DNA from: an uncultured Clostridia bacterium
Lineage (GTDB): Bacteria > Bacillota > Clostridia > Christensenellales > UBA1242
Direction: 5' to 3'
Assembly: GCA_934754495.1 (NCBI GenBank)
Contig: CAKVHW010000001.1
Coordinates: 186,001 to 250,000 of the forward strand
Length of the DNA stretch: 64,000 nt
This document shows, piece after piece, positions 26,120 through 34,396 of the stretch; position 1 is the stretch's first letter, and each line of letters begins with the position of its first letter. The notes below the pieces were generated by a model. The model did no database searches. It was not told the DNA's origin and saw nothing but the letters and a program-made list of their open reading frames with translations. Made by a program: the position numbers and the translations under genes.

Positions 26120-26608
26120 TTATTTGTTTTGAGGTTGTTTGTCTGTGTTATCTGTTTGTTTTTCAGGTGCTACTGTTGGTTGTGCAGTAGTTTGTTCGGC
26201 TTTTTCTTTTTCATCTCTTTCTTTCATTTCAAAAAAAGAATATTGTGCTTTAATATCAATAAGTTTGTCGTTGATAATGGTGTTGTAATTGTTGCCTTTG
26301 TGTTTTGCTACTCTATATAGCACTTCAAAAGCAATGCAAACAACCAAAAGCACACAAGCTATTACAAAATATTTAACACTAAACACACCAGAATATATAT
26401 ATGTCATCAAAACTTTGCCAATACATAGACCAACGCAAATACCCAAAGCATAGCCAAATACATAATATAAAATTTTAAGTAAACGAGCATTTCTTATAAA
26501 TTTGGTTTTTTCTGTGAATGTATCAAATTCCTTTTTAAACTCATCAAGTTGTGCTTTGTCCATTGATTTTACATCTTTATTTTTTATTTCATCAGCAGTT
26601 GTTTTCAT
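26120..26608 (-). CDS. hypothetical two-helix membrane protein
   Basis: 162 residues. An acidic/basic helical N-terminus (~1-42) precedes two hydrophobic helices (about 46-66 and 76-97) with small-residue packing GYALGICVGLCIG. A charged cytosolic segment follows, and a low-complexity tail rich in Gln, Thr and Pro. No family recognised. AAAAGGAG precedes the ATG. It lies just downstream of the PAP2 gene on the same strand with 153 bp between. Confidence 0.75.
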   Translation of the reverse strand: MKTTADEIKNKDVKSMDKAQLDEFKKEFDTFTEKTKFIRNARLLKILYYVFGYALGICVGLCIGKVLMTYIYSGVFSVKYFVIACVLLVVCIAFEVLYRVAKHKGNNYNTIINDKLIDIKAQYSFFEMKERDEKEKAEQTTAQPTVAPEKQTDNTDKQPQNK

Positions 26609-26761
26609 AAACTTCTCCTTTTAATGGTAGAAAAATAATAACACTTTTGACGAACAATGTCAAATAAAGTGTAAGCTTCAATAAGGCACCGCATAATAAT
26701 AACTGTATAAGGGTTTGGTTTTTTATGTAATCGAATGGTAAATATTTGCCTTTACACAAAA

Positions 26762-27736
26762 CTATGCAATGTTGCTGGTATTGTCATCTTGTGAAGTAAT
26801 GTTTTTCAATTCATCTACGGTGAGTGTGTGTTCATTCTCTTGAGTGGTTTTGTCAATCTCTTTTGGGCTTTCGTTTGTTTCTTGAGTTGTATTGTTTGTT
26901 TTTACTTCCATATCTTCAGTGATTAAAGTTTGATTTTTTTCTTCTTCTAAAATTTCACTTGCAAATGTTTTTGTTTTGTTGGTGATAGCTTGTTTTATTG
27001 CTTTTTTCTCTGCCCATTCAGCCATTTTATTTTCCATATGTTCGCCAAAGTTCCAAGTTTTGATTATGATATATGCTGGCAATACAATAGCAAGAGAACC
27101 AAACATATCCACGATAAAATGTTGTTTTAAAAACACGGTTGCCATTATAATTAAAATTCCGCAAATATAGTTAAACACTCTAAACCATGTTTTTGTTGTT
27201 TTGCGTTGGTTGTAATAAGCAATGAAAAGTAATATAGCCATAACACAGTGTTGACTTGGAAAACAATTTATTGGTTTGCATGCATTCCATGTCATAACAA
27301 GTAATTTGTCAGATAGGGTTACTGGTGTGAAATCTGGTTTTGTCATTTGTGTTTGAAAACATAAGTAAATAATTCCACTAATCACAAAGGTTACAATTGA
27401 TGTAAGCCATAAATTCCAGCCATGGACTTTATCCTTACGGCATATCCAAAAGAATGCAAATATTACAAGTGGAAATGCAAGATAATATATGTATACAAAT
27501 TCACTAATTATTGGTATTTTGCTATCAATAGGAAGTTCTAGGCTTACACCATCTTTTCCTAGTATCATGTTGCCAGACCAAGAAAGTTGTTGAAAAAACA
27601 ATAATATCAAAAACATTATTAATGCGGTTTTATTTTCTTTAATCCAAGCCCAAATTTTAGAGAAAAACTGAGAAACTTTTGACTTGTTTAAAGTGGTTGG
27701 ATTATTACCGGTGTTGTTTGTGGTTTGTTTTTTCAT
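26762..27736 (-). CDS. PAP2-superfamily membrane phosphatase
   Basis: 324 residues from ATG 27736. About six transmembrane helices. Phosphatase motifs typical of the PAP2/inositolphosphotransferase (Aur1-like) branch are visible: CFPSQHC (~158, catalytic His) and LKQHFIVDMFGS (~203, nucleophilic His and Asp). These act on lipid phosphates such as phosphatidate, undecaprenyl pyrophosphate or inositol lipids at the outer face of the membrane. The C-terminal ~90 residues are a polar tail rich in Thr, Asn and Glu, unusual for the family. The ribosome site is weak; a TTG start at 27748 is the alternative. Confidence 0.82.
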   Translation of the reverse strand: MKKQTTNNTGNNPTTLNKSKVSQFFSKIWAWIKENKTALIMFLILLFFQQLSWSGNMILGKDGVSLELPIDSKIPIISEFVYIYYLAFPLVIFAFFWICRKDKVHGWNLWLTSIVTFVISGIIYLCFQTQMTKPDFTPVTLSDKLLVMTWNACKPINCFPSQHCVMAILLFIAYYNQRKTTKTWFRVFNYICGILIIMATVFLKQHFIVDMFGSLAIVLPAYIIIKTWNFGEHMENKMAEWAEKKAIKQAITNKTKTFASEILEEEKNQTLITEDMEVKTNNTTQETNESPKEIDKTTQENEHTLTVDELKNITSQDDNTSNIA

Positions 27737-27862
27737 ATCTACTCGCAATTTTGATCAGTTGTTTTACTTTGTAATATTTTTATACACTAAATAAAAGTAA
27801 AAGTCAAATGGTAAAATATTGAAATATGTTGTTTATATTTAGTTTTCATTATTTATTAAGTT

Positions 27863-27891
27863 TTGACATAACAAAAAAATTGTGATATTAT
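27863..27891 (+). promoter_or_regulatory. leuS promoter
   Basis: -35 TTGACA (27863-27868), 17 bp, -10 TATTAT (27886-27891). The short leader shows no T-box. Confidence 0.75.
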
Positions 27892-27922
27892 AGGGCATAA
27901 ATTTGATTTTGGAGCAATATAT

Positions 27923-30343
27923 ATGGACGCATATGATTACAAAATAGTAGAACAAAAATGGCAAAAAAAATGGGAGAATGAGCCAAGGTTTAAGGCGGTT
28001 GATTTTGATAAAACCCGCCCAAAATACTATGTATTATACGAATTTCCAAATGTAAGTGGTAAAAGCCTACATATGGGGCACTTAAAGGGTACAATTCCTG
28101 CCGATGCACTTGCCAGATACAAACGTTTTTGTGGATATAATGTGTTATTCCCAATAGGCGGTGATGCTTTTGGTCTTCCAGCTGAAAATGCAGCCATTAA
28201 ATACGGAACTAATCCAAAAGATTTTGTTGAAAACGGATTTAAAATAATTATAGACCAGTTTAAAAAACTTGGACTTTCGTTTGATTATAGTCGTAGTTTT
28301 TGCACTAGTGACCCAGAGTATTATAAGTGGACTCAATGGATTTTTGCCGAGCTATTTAAACACGGCAAGGCCTATAAAGAAAAGGGCACTGTAAACTTTT
28401 GTGAACACTGTCAAACAGTACTTTCTAATGAAGATAGTCAGGGCGGAAAATGTGACCGTTGCGGAAACGATGTAATTCAAGTAAACCGTGATGTTTGGTT
28501 TTTGAAAATGAAAGAGTATGCCGAAAAACTTCTTGGCAACGTAGACCGCATTCAAATGGCAGATTATTTGAAAGATGCCCAACGTAATTGGATTGGCAAA
28601 AGCGAAGGTGTACAAATTAGATTTGACATCGTAGACGAATCTGGCAAAAAAATTAACGACCTAGAAGTTTTCACAACTTGTATTGAAACAATTTATGGTG
28701 TGACATATGTAAGTATTGCACCTGAAAATGATTTGGTTAAAGCACTAGAAACATATATTAAAAACATAGACGAAGTAAAAGCATATCAAAAGAAAACTGC
28801 ACTTCGCAGTGAGTTTGATAGAAAGAGCCAAGTTAAAGACAAAACTGGGTGCGAACTAAAAGGTATTAAGGCTGTAAATCTTGTTAATGGAAATAAGGTT
28901 AGTTTGTATTTGGCTGATTATGTGCTAAATGGTTATGGCACAGGTGCTGTTATGGCTGTTCCTTGCCACGACCAACGTGACTACGAGTTTGCTAAAAATT
29001 TCAACCTTCCTTTTGCTCAAATTATTGAAGGCGATGTGACCAAACATGCAGTTGAAAAACAAGAATATATTTCAGGCAACTACAAAATGATTAATTCCGA
29101 TAAGTTTAGTGGAATGAAAGTAAAAGAAGCTAAAAAATTTATTGCTGATATGGTTGTTGAAAATGGCTGGGGCAAAAAAGTTGTTAATTATCAACTTAAA
29201 GATTGGCCATTCAATCGTCAACGTTATTGGGGCGAACCATTCCCAATTGTATTCTGTGACCACTGCGGAACAGTTTTGCTTGATGAAAAGGAATTGCCTG
29301 TGTTGTTGCCAGAAACTACCGACTTTTTGCCAAATGCTAGCGGTGATTCGCCACTAAGTAAGGTTACAAGTTGGGTTAATACAACTTGCCCTAAGTGTGG
29401 TAGACCTGCAAAACGTGAGACCGACATCATGCCAAACTGGGCAGGCTCAAGTTGGTATTGGCTACGTTATTGTGACCCACATAATAGCGAAAAACTTGCA
29501 GACTTAGAAAAACTTAAATACTGGGGCAGTGTAGATGTTTACACTGGTGGAACAGAACACATTACTCGTCACGTGTTGTATGCTTTCTTCTGGCAAAATT
29601 TTTTGTATGAAATTGGTGCTGTGCCAACGCGTGACCCATTTATTAGAAAAATGGGAAGTGGTCTAATCCTAGATGACGAAGGAAAAAAGATGAGTAAGTC
29701 GTCTAAAAATGGTGTTTCACCACAAGAAGTTATAGATAAGTATGGTGTAGATGTTGCAAGAATGCATGTTCACTTCCTTGCTGCCTACGAAGATAATTGT
29801 CAATGGACATACAATGGTATAGACGGAATTGTAAATTTCCTAGATAAGGTTTGGAGGTTGCAAGACATTGTTAAAGGCGAAGGTGAAAGTAAGGAACATG
29901 AAGTTGCACTTCATGCACTTATTAAAAAGGTTTCAGCTGATTATGAAAATCTAAAACTTAACACTGCAATTTCTGCTTGTATGATATTTGTTAAGAAGAT
30001 TAGAGAAGATGGCTTTATTACTCGTGATGAACTTCGTAAGTTCTTGGTAATACTAAATCCGCTTGCTCCACACATCACAAGCGAAATTTATGAAAATGTG
30101 TTTGGTGGTGATATTCTAAATGAAACTTGGCCAGAATTTGACGAATCGAAAACACAAGAAAACACTGTGGAATATCCTGTGCAAGTAAATGGCAAATTAA
30201 GGGCTACAGTTACTGTAAATCGTGATGCCGACCAAGCCGAAGTAATAGAAAAGGTAAAACAACTAAACAAACTTACTATTGATTTTGATAATTTGCGTAA
30301 AGTAATTTTTGTTAAAGGCAAAATCATTAACTTCATAGTTTAA
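27923..30343 (+). CDS. leuS: leucyl-tRNA synthetase
   Basis: 806 residues, full bacterial length. Charges tRNA-Leu with leucine. Class I motifs HMGH (49-52) and KMSKS (~589); two zinc-type Cys clusters (CEHCQ...CDRC and CDHC...CPKC); CP1 editing domain ~220-400. In the editing domain the conserved threonine-rich TTRPDT reads TTCIET (~252), losing the Arg and changing Pro-Asp, while HDQRD (~350) with the key Asp is kept. It has its own promoter and terminator. Confidence 0.97.
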   Translation: MDAYDYKIVEQKWQKKWENEPRFKAVDFDKTRPKYYVLYEFPNVSGKSLHMGHLKGTIPADALARYKRFCGYNVLFPIGGDAFGLPAENAAIKYGTNPKDFVENGFKIIIDQFKKLGLSFDYSRSFCTSDPEYYKWTQWIFAELFKHGKAYKEKGTVNFCEHCQTVLSNEDSQGGKCDRCGNDVIQVNRDVWFLKMKEYAEKLLGNVDRIQMADYLKDAQRNWIGKSEGVQIRFDIVDESGKKINDLEVFTTCIETIYGVTYVSIAPENDLVKALETYIKNIDEVKAYQKKTALRSEFDRKSQVKDKTGCELKGIKAVNLVNGNKVSLYLADYVLNGYGTGAVMAVPCHDQRDYEFAKNFNLPFAQIIEGDVTKHAVEKQEYISGNYKMINSDKFSGMKVKEAKKFIADMVVENGWGKKVVNYQLKDWPFNRQRYWGEPFPIVFCDHCGTVLLDEKELPVLLPETTDFLPNASGDSPLSKVTSWVNTTCPKCGRPAKRETDIMPNWAGSSWYWLRYCDPHNSEKLADLEKLKYWGSVDVYTGGTEHITRHVLYAFFWQNFLYEIGAVPTRDPFIRKMGSGLILDDEGKKMSKSSKNGVSPQEVIDKYGVDVARMHVHFLAAYEDNCQWTYNGIDGIVNFLDKVWRLQDIVKGEGESKEHEVALHALIKKVSADYENLKLNTAISACMIFVKKIREDGFITRDELRKFLVILNPLAPHITSEIYENVFGGDILNETWPEFDESKTQENTVEYPVQVNGKLRATVTVNRDADQAEVIEKVKQLNKLTIDFDNLRKVIFVKGKIINFIV

Positions 30344-30345
30344 AA

Positions 30346-30380
30346 ATAAAAGGGGTGTTTTTTAGACACTCTCTTTTTTA
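30346..30380 (+). terminator. terminator after leuS
   Basis: AAAAGGGGTGT / ACACTCTCTTTT, imperfect stem with T-run. Confidence 0.6.
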
Positions 30381-30399
30381 AAAAATTTAAAAATAACTA

Positions 30400-30430
30400 T
30401 TGACTCTATAGTTTACTATAATGTTATAGT
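30400..30430 (+). promoter_or_regulatory. MerR-type promoter with palindromic operator
   Basis: -35 TTGACT (30400-30405) and -10 TATAGT (30425-30430) are 19 bp apart, the over-long spacer used by MerR activators. A perfect dyad ACTATAA-TG-TTATAGT (30415-30430) overlaps spacer and -10. It drives the regulator gene itself. Confidence 0.65.
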
Positions 30431-30452
30431 GTGGCTAAATAAGGAGAAAGGT

Positions 30453-31463
30453 ATGATAAAAATTGGCGAACTAAGTAATATAACAAATGTTTCGGTTCAA
30501 ACAATTAGGTTTTATGAAAGCAAAGGTCTTATAAATCCAATTGAGGTAGATAGGTGGACTGGTTATAGATACTATGATGAAACAAGTATTATTAGACTAA
30601 GTGAAATTAATTATCTAAAAGACTTGGGCTTTAGTCTTAATGAAATTGCAAATATGGACGAAATCACAATTAAAAATAAGCTTGCCGAAACAAAAGCAAA
30701 TATTACAAAATTTAAAGATAATCTATCAATACTTTCTTCCTTAAAAATAAAAGGAGATAAAGTGGTTATGAAAAATTTTGTAAATGATGAACAAGCGATT
30801 GGTAAATGGAAAAGAGTGGGAGTGGTTAAAGAAAAGCAAAATTTTAAAAATGGCGATTTTGCAGATGACGACCAAAGCATTTTTAACTATCCAGAACTTT
30901 ACTTTCTACCTAATGGAGAGCCTTACTATGTGTTTAGTTGGACAAAAGGATTTTTATATTTGCTAGATAGAAAATTTCCATATGAAATTAAAGATAATGT
31001 AATGTATATAGGGGTTGTTGACAATAAATATGGAGATGTTGACAACTATGCAGTATTTGAAAAGGTTGACAACAAACGTTACACTCAAGAAGAAATAAGA
31101 GTTAAAGATAATACTGACATTCCTTTTGTTGATGATTGTGAAGTAATTGGAATGTGGAATGTGGTAAATTTTGTGAAAGATAAATCAATGTTTAATCCAC
31201 TTAGTAAAGATGTATTTAAAGATATGATTTTTGATAAATATATTTTTGAAAACAATGGAAAACTGATTTCATTGTTTAACACCAACGAAATGAAGGTGTT
31301 AAGATGGAGCAAAGGTGTTGTGATTAACGATAAAAAATCCACAGTAAGTGAATATGAAATTAAAGAGATTGATGGCACAAAATATATGTTTGTAGAATGG
31401 AAGTCGGGCGATTACACATTCGGTGGGAATGTAAAAGGCTACTATGTATTTAAAAAAGCATAA
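30453..31463 (+). CDS. MerR-family transcriptional regulator
   Basis: 336 residues from ATG 30453 (AAGGAG 6 nt upstream; the frame start at 30429 lies at the promoter). Winged HTH MIKIGELSNITNVSVQTIRFYESKGL, then the R-x-x-GYRYYDE hinge and a dimerisation helix (~75-100). The effector part is unusually long and consists of two similar beta-rich segments of ~110 residues, each starting IG-K/M-W-x-x-V (near 115 and 230) and containing a W-T/S-K-G strand. This looks like a duplicated lipocalin- or calycin-like ligand domain (inference). It probably senses a small molecule; no target gene sits beside it. Confidence 0.85.
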   Translation: MIKIGELSNITNVSVQTIRFYESKGLINPIEVDRWTGYRYYDETSIIRLSEINYLKDLGFSLNEIANMDEITIKNKLAETKANITKFKDNLSILSSLKIKGDKVVMKNFVNDEQAIGKWKRVGVVKEKQNFKNGDFADDDQSIFNYPELYFLPNGEPYYVFSWTKGFLYLLDRKFPYEIKDNVMYIGVVDNKYGDVDNYAVFEKVDNKRYTQEEIRVKDNTDIPFVDDCEVIGMWNVVNFVKDKSMFNPLSKDVFKDMIFDKYIFENNGKLISLFNTNEMKVLRWSKGVVINDKKSTVSEYEIKEIDGTKYMFVEWKSGDYTFGGNVKGYYVFKKA

Positions 31464-31466
31464 GAA

Positions 31467-31497
31467 AAAAAACGAACCTTAATTGGTTCGTTTTTTA
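31467..31497 (+). terminator. terminator of the MerR gene
   Basis: ACGAACC, loop TTAATT, GGTTCGT, T-run. Confidence 0.88.
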
Positions 31498-31584
31498 TGC
31501 TAATTTTATATTGTTTTTATATGTATTATATATTTATTTTTTTGTAATTATGATATTTTATAGTTAATGTTAACGTTGTAATTT

Positions 31585-32094
31585 TTAGTATTTTACATTT
31601 TCGTCAGTTTGTGGAATGCGGTCAACTGTTTTAAAATCGTGGTAAAGCATTTTCATATCTTTATCGAATTTTACATTGCCCATAATTTTCTTGCCATCTA
31701 GAACTGTAGGAAGCCATAGTAAATCGTCTTCAAGCATTCTCTCAAATGGCGGGTTTTTAATGTCAAACCAATTTGGTTTTATTTCTTCGGTTTCTTTAAT
31801 TGTGCCTGAAAATTTAAAGCATTTATATATGTACATTTCCATATTTGCGTGTTCGCCTTTGTACCATAGGTCAAAATTTATTCTGCCCACTTGTAAATAA
31901 TCTACAGGGGTTGCGCCAATTTCTTCTTGGCATTCCCTTATCATTGCTTGCTCAATTGTTTCGCCAGGGTCTTGTTTTCCACCTATTCCATTAAGCGTGC
32001 CTTTTGCAAAACCACGTTTCTTTTCGCCAAGCAAAATTTTGTCGTCATTAATAAATAATGTTAAAGTTGTTCTAATTGTTTTCAAATTGTTCAT
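31585..32094 (-). CDS. Nudix hydrolase, MutT/MTH1-like
   Basis: 169 residues. The Nudix box (G39-x5-E45...REcQEEIG) is complete, and the preceding KKRGFAKGTLNGIGGK closely matches the MTH1/NUDT1 8-oxo-dGTP diphosphatase branch, which cleans oxidised nucleotides. The FDLWYKGEHANMEMYIYKCF strand is also typical. AGGAG precedes the ATG. Its promoter is ~165 nt upstream, giving a long leader. Confidence 0.9.
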   Translation of the reverse strand: MNNLKTIRTTLTLFINDDKILLGEKKRGFAKGTLNGIGGKQDPGETIEQAMIRECQEEIGATPVDYLQVGRINFDLWYKGEHANMEMYIYKCFKFSGTIKETEEIKPNWFDIKNPPFERMLEDDLLWLPTVLDGKKIMGNVKFDKDMKMLYHDFKTVDRIPQTDENVKY

Positions 32095-32118
32095 ATTCTA
32101 CTCCTAAAAAAAATTTGT

Positions 32119-32184
32119 TTAAGCTGTTACGATTAACCTCCTTTCAAACTTACGCAAAAATAACACAGCCAAATTAATTTGCAT
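32119..32184 (-). CDS. possible 21-residue leader peptide
   Basis: Inside the long leader of the Nudix gene an ATG-TAA frame encodes a basic, hydrophobic 21-mer (MQINLAVLFLRKFERRLIVT plus Ala). It has no clear ribosome site of its own; the AAAGGAGG inside it could serve nothing obvious downstream. Plausible as a leader or by chance. Confidence 0.25.
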   Translation of the reverse strand: MQINLAVLFLRKFERRLIVTA

Positions 32185-32258
32185 GTATTTTTTTGCCATT
32201 CTTAAGAACTTAATCTTCCATACTTAAACAAACGGAATGGTCGAATATTTGTACCTAT

Positions 32259-32287
32259 ATATTACAATACTTCCGCCCAACTGTCAA
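32259..32287 (-). promoter_or_regulatory. promoter of the Nudix gene
   Basis: Reverse strand: -35 TTGACA (32287-32282), 17 bp, -10 TAATAT (32264-32259). Confidence 0.75.
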
Positions 32288-32537
32288 CCCCTAATTTTTC
32301 TAAAGGTTATCAACACGACTACTTAAATATGTCACTTGATGATTTTTACAAATTAAGCTTAGAAAGAGCAGTGCAGATAAAATTATGGAGATAAAAAATG
32401 GTAAATATAATTTCCATTTTACATAGTTTAAATGGTTGTATGCTCAAATTTTAGGTTGATAAAACAACTGAGTTGTTTTTTAATTCTTGTTTACTATGGT
32501 GTTAAATTAAGCCAGTATTAAACGAAAAACTTTATTC
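32288..32537. other. intergenic stretch between Nudix promoter and caspase-like locus
   Basis: AT-rich with many stops. A 21-codon frame at 32329-32394 (MSLDDFYKLSLERAVQIKLW, then Arg and stop) reads like a protein fragment but has no ribosome site. Nothing else seen. Confidence 0.4.
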
Positions 32538-32566
32538 TTGAATTTTGTATTATTTTGTGATATATT
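32538..32566 (+). promoter_or_regulatory. promoter of the caspase-like locus
   Basis: -35 TTGAAT (32538-32543), 17 bp, -10 TATATT (32561-32566). Confidence 0.6.
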
Positions 32567-32592
32567 TATAATAATAACTGGAGGATGGTGTT

Positions 32593-33447
32593 GTGAGAAA
32601 TATCTTGATTTTGGCGTCGAATGTTAATTTTAAATTGGTGGATATTTTACGAATAATTGATGATAAGGAAGCAAATAGGATAGTAAATACTTCAAAAATT
32701 TTAAAGGAAAACTTAAGCAAGTGTAAAAATGCTCAGGTTTTTATGGTTGGCGACAGCAAAAGCGATTTAACGCTAGAACAGATTGGTCAAGTTCTTGAAA
32801 AACTAGATAAAAGCCAACATTAAACAATTATTTATAATGGACATGGTAAGGTTGGTGATACTGGGTTTGAGTTTGTTACAGGAGAAAACAAGACAATTAA
32901 AGTACAAGACATGTTTAATCTTATAAAATCCAAAAGAGGAAGTAATCCTGTAGATTTCTTTTCTACTGCTTGTTATGGTGGTGCAATGCACGAAGTTAGA
33001 GATTTATTGCCAGATAAATCAGTTTTGGTTAATCTTACTGATGAAAAAATGGAAAATAATTGTGATGATTTTATGGATTTTGCCAGAAATTTTCCAACTG
33101 AAACCAAAGTTGAACTAACAGCATCAAATCTTTTAAATTTATACTTGCAAACATCATTGATTAATAGGTTTTCCCCTTGCATATCAAAGAGCGGTGGTAT
33201 GACATATAATCTAGATTTAATGCTTCAAGATTTTATAGGAAGAAGACAACAAGTTGGTGATTTGCAAGATAAGGTGACAGAAGGTGTTTTGTTGCCTTCA
33301 ACATTGAATGTTGTTTCTAAACTAAACATGGCGAAAAGCCAGTGGGATATTTACGCAAAAGATTATGGTAAAGCACTTTCCGTGGTGTTCACAGAAGAAA
33401 TGCCTAAAATTGCGAGATATAATAACATATCTTATAAAAATAGATAA
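32593..33447 (+). pseudogene. caspase-like (clan CD) protein interrupted by in-frame TAA
   Basis: GTG at 32593 with GGAGG 8 nt upstream opens a frame that meets TAA at 32821-32823; the same frame then stays open to 33447 (284 codons with the stop). The halves join sensibly: just after the stop comes IIYNGHGKVGDTGFEF, with the His-Gly of a clan CD cysteine peptidase, and later VDFFSTACYGGAMHEV, with the matching Cys after a hydrophobic strand. The ATG at 32911 has no ribosome site and would drop the catalytic His. The promoter, start and terminator are intact, so the damage is recent, or the stop is an assembly error. Family beyond the caspase-like fold is not identified. Confidence 0.7.
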
Positions 33448-33482
33448 ATTAAGTTTATATAGTGTTGAGTAATATATGTTAT

Positions 33483-33515
33483 AAAAGCCGAGACTAATAT
33501 TAGCCTCGGCTTTTT
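33483..33515 (+). terminator. terminator of caspase-like locus
   Basis: AAAAGCCGAG / CTCGGCTTTT with a loop of about 12 nt, then T-run. Confidence 0.85.
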
Positions 33516-33566
33516 GTGAGTTTTATAAAAAAATTCCTAAGGTGATTTAGAAATTTCAACTGGTGC
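33511..33566. repeat. direct repeat copy 1: tRNA-Leu 3' end plus terminator
   Basis: 33 bp identical to 34091-34123 (TTCCTAAGGTGATTTAGAAA onward), ending in TGGTGC, the complement of the tRNA 3' GCACCA. Another ~20 near-identical bp (TTTTATAAAAAAA) precede it. No tRNA body is attached to this copy. Confidence 0.85.
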
Positions 33567-33651
33567 ACCAAAAAAGGACTAAATTGAAACCAAAATGTTT
33601 GATTTAGTCTTATTGTTATAGTAAAATAATAGATGTAAAAGGGGAAACGAT

Positions 33652-34029
33652 ATGGATGTTGTAGGAAAATTTAAAAACGGAACTGTTGTTGTTTCAAATT
33701 TGAAAACCGAAGAGGGCGAACACAAATGTCATTTTAACTTTGACATTACTTTTGATATGGACTGTTTTTCATACACATATCATTTTGGCGAAACAGTGTA
33801 CTTTAGTATGTATGATTTCATAGACGGAAAACAAGAAAAGTTGCAAGACGAAAACTCTATGGATAATTACTTGGAACTAACTAAAGATTATTTCGGCATA
33901 ACTGTAAATCAAAAAGGTTGCAATTTGAATATTAAAGTGCTTTTTGATTTGTGGGACGACAAAGAAAAATTTGATGATTTCTTAATAGAACTTAAAGCCT
34001 GTTGCGACATTATTTTAGAGCAAAAATAG
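33652..34029 (+). CDS. hypothetical protein in repeat-flanked cassette
   Basis: 125 residues, acidic, no signal or membrane segment. Beta-rich first half (VGKFKNGTVVVSNL; CHFNFDITFDMDCFSYTYHFGETVYF), then helices ending ELKACCDIILEQK. I know no family. A good AAAGGGG site and its own terminator mark it as real. It is the only gene between two direct copies of the tRNA-Leu 3' end/terminator, so the ~557-bp unit looks inserted or duplicated. Confidence 0.75.
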   Translation: MDVVGKFKNGTVVVSNLKTEEGEHKCHFNFDITFDMDCFSYTYHFGETVYFSMYDFIDGKQEKLQDENSMDNYLELTKDYFGITVNQKGCNLNIKVLFDLWDDKEKFDDFLIELKACCDIILEQK

Positions 34030-34039
34030 AAAAATTTAT

Positions 34040-34070
34040 AGCACTTAAAACTTAATTTAAGTGCTTTTTT
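34040..34070 (+). terminator. terminator of cassette gene
   Basis: AGCACTTAAA / TTTAAGTGCT with T-run. Confidence 0.85.
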
Positions 34071-34123
34071 GTGGGTTTTTATAAAAAAAATTCCTAAGGT
34101 GATTTAGAAATTTCAACTGGTGC
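34066..34123. repeat. direct repeat copy 2: tRNA-Leu 3' end plus terminator
   Basis: Attached to the intact tRNA-Leu. Read on the reverse strand it is GCACCA, then the terminator stem AAATTTCTAA / TTAGGAATTT with a long T-run. The stem and 3' end recur at 33511-33566 in the same orientation. Confidence 0.85.
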
Positions 34124-34203
34124 CGAAGGTGGGGGTCGAACCCACATGAAGTTGCCCTCGCAAGATTTTGAGTCTTGTGCGTCTGCCATTCCGCCACTTC
34201 GGC
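34118..34203 (-). tRNA. tRNA-Leu (anticodon CAA)
   Basis: Acceptor GCCGAAG pairs with CTTCGGC; discriminator A and encoded CCA; anticodon loop ...CTCAAAA... gives CAA (reads UUG). It has a long variable arm, as in class II tRNAs, and T-loop GGTTCGACC. Confidence 0.97.
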
Positions 34204-34340
34204 ATATTTTTAAATTGCAGTGATAGTATAAAGCAAATTATAGTGTATGTCAAGAAAATTTGTTAAATTTGGCTTATATTGTTTTGTGGTTAACATTAAA
34301 AATGCAATTTTATGTGCTAAAATGTAAAAACAAAAAATGT

Positions 34341-34369
34341 TTGTAAATATACTCATTTTAGGTTATAAT
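34341..34369 (+). promoter_or_regulatory. polA promoter
   Basis: -35 TTGTAA (34341-34346), 17 bp, perfect -10 TATAAT (34364-34369). Confidence 0.7.
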
Positions 34370-34396
34370 TAAATAACAATATTTTGGAGATTCTGT

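Noticed and set aside
32821..32823. Stop readthrough as selenocysteine or an alternative genetic code
   Set aside because: The codon is TAA, not TGA, and TAA ends many intact genes here, so reassignment is not supported. Nonsense mutation or sequence error is simpler.
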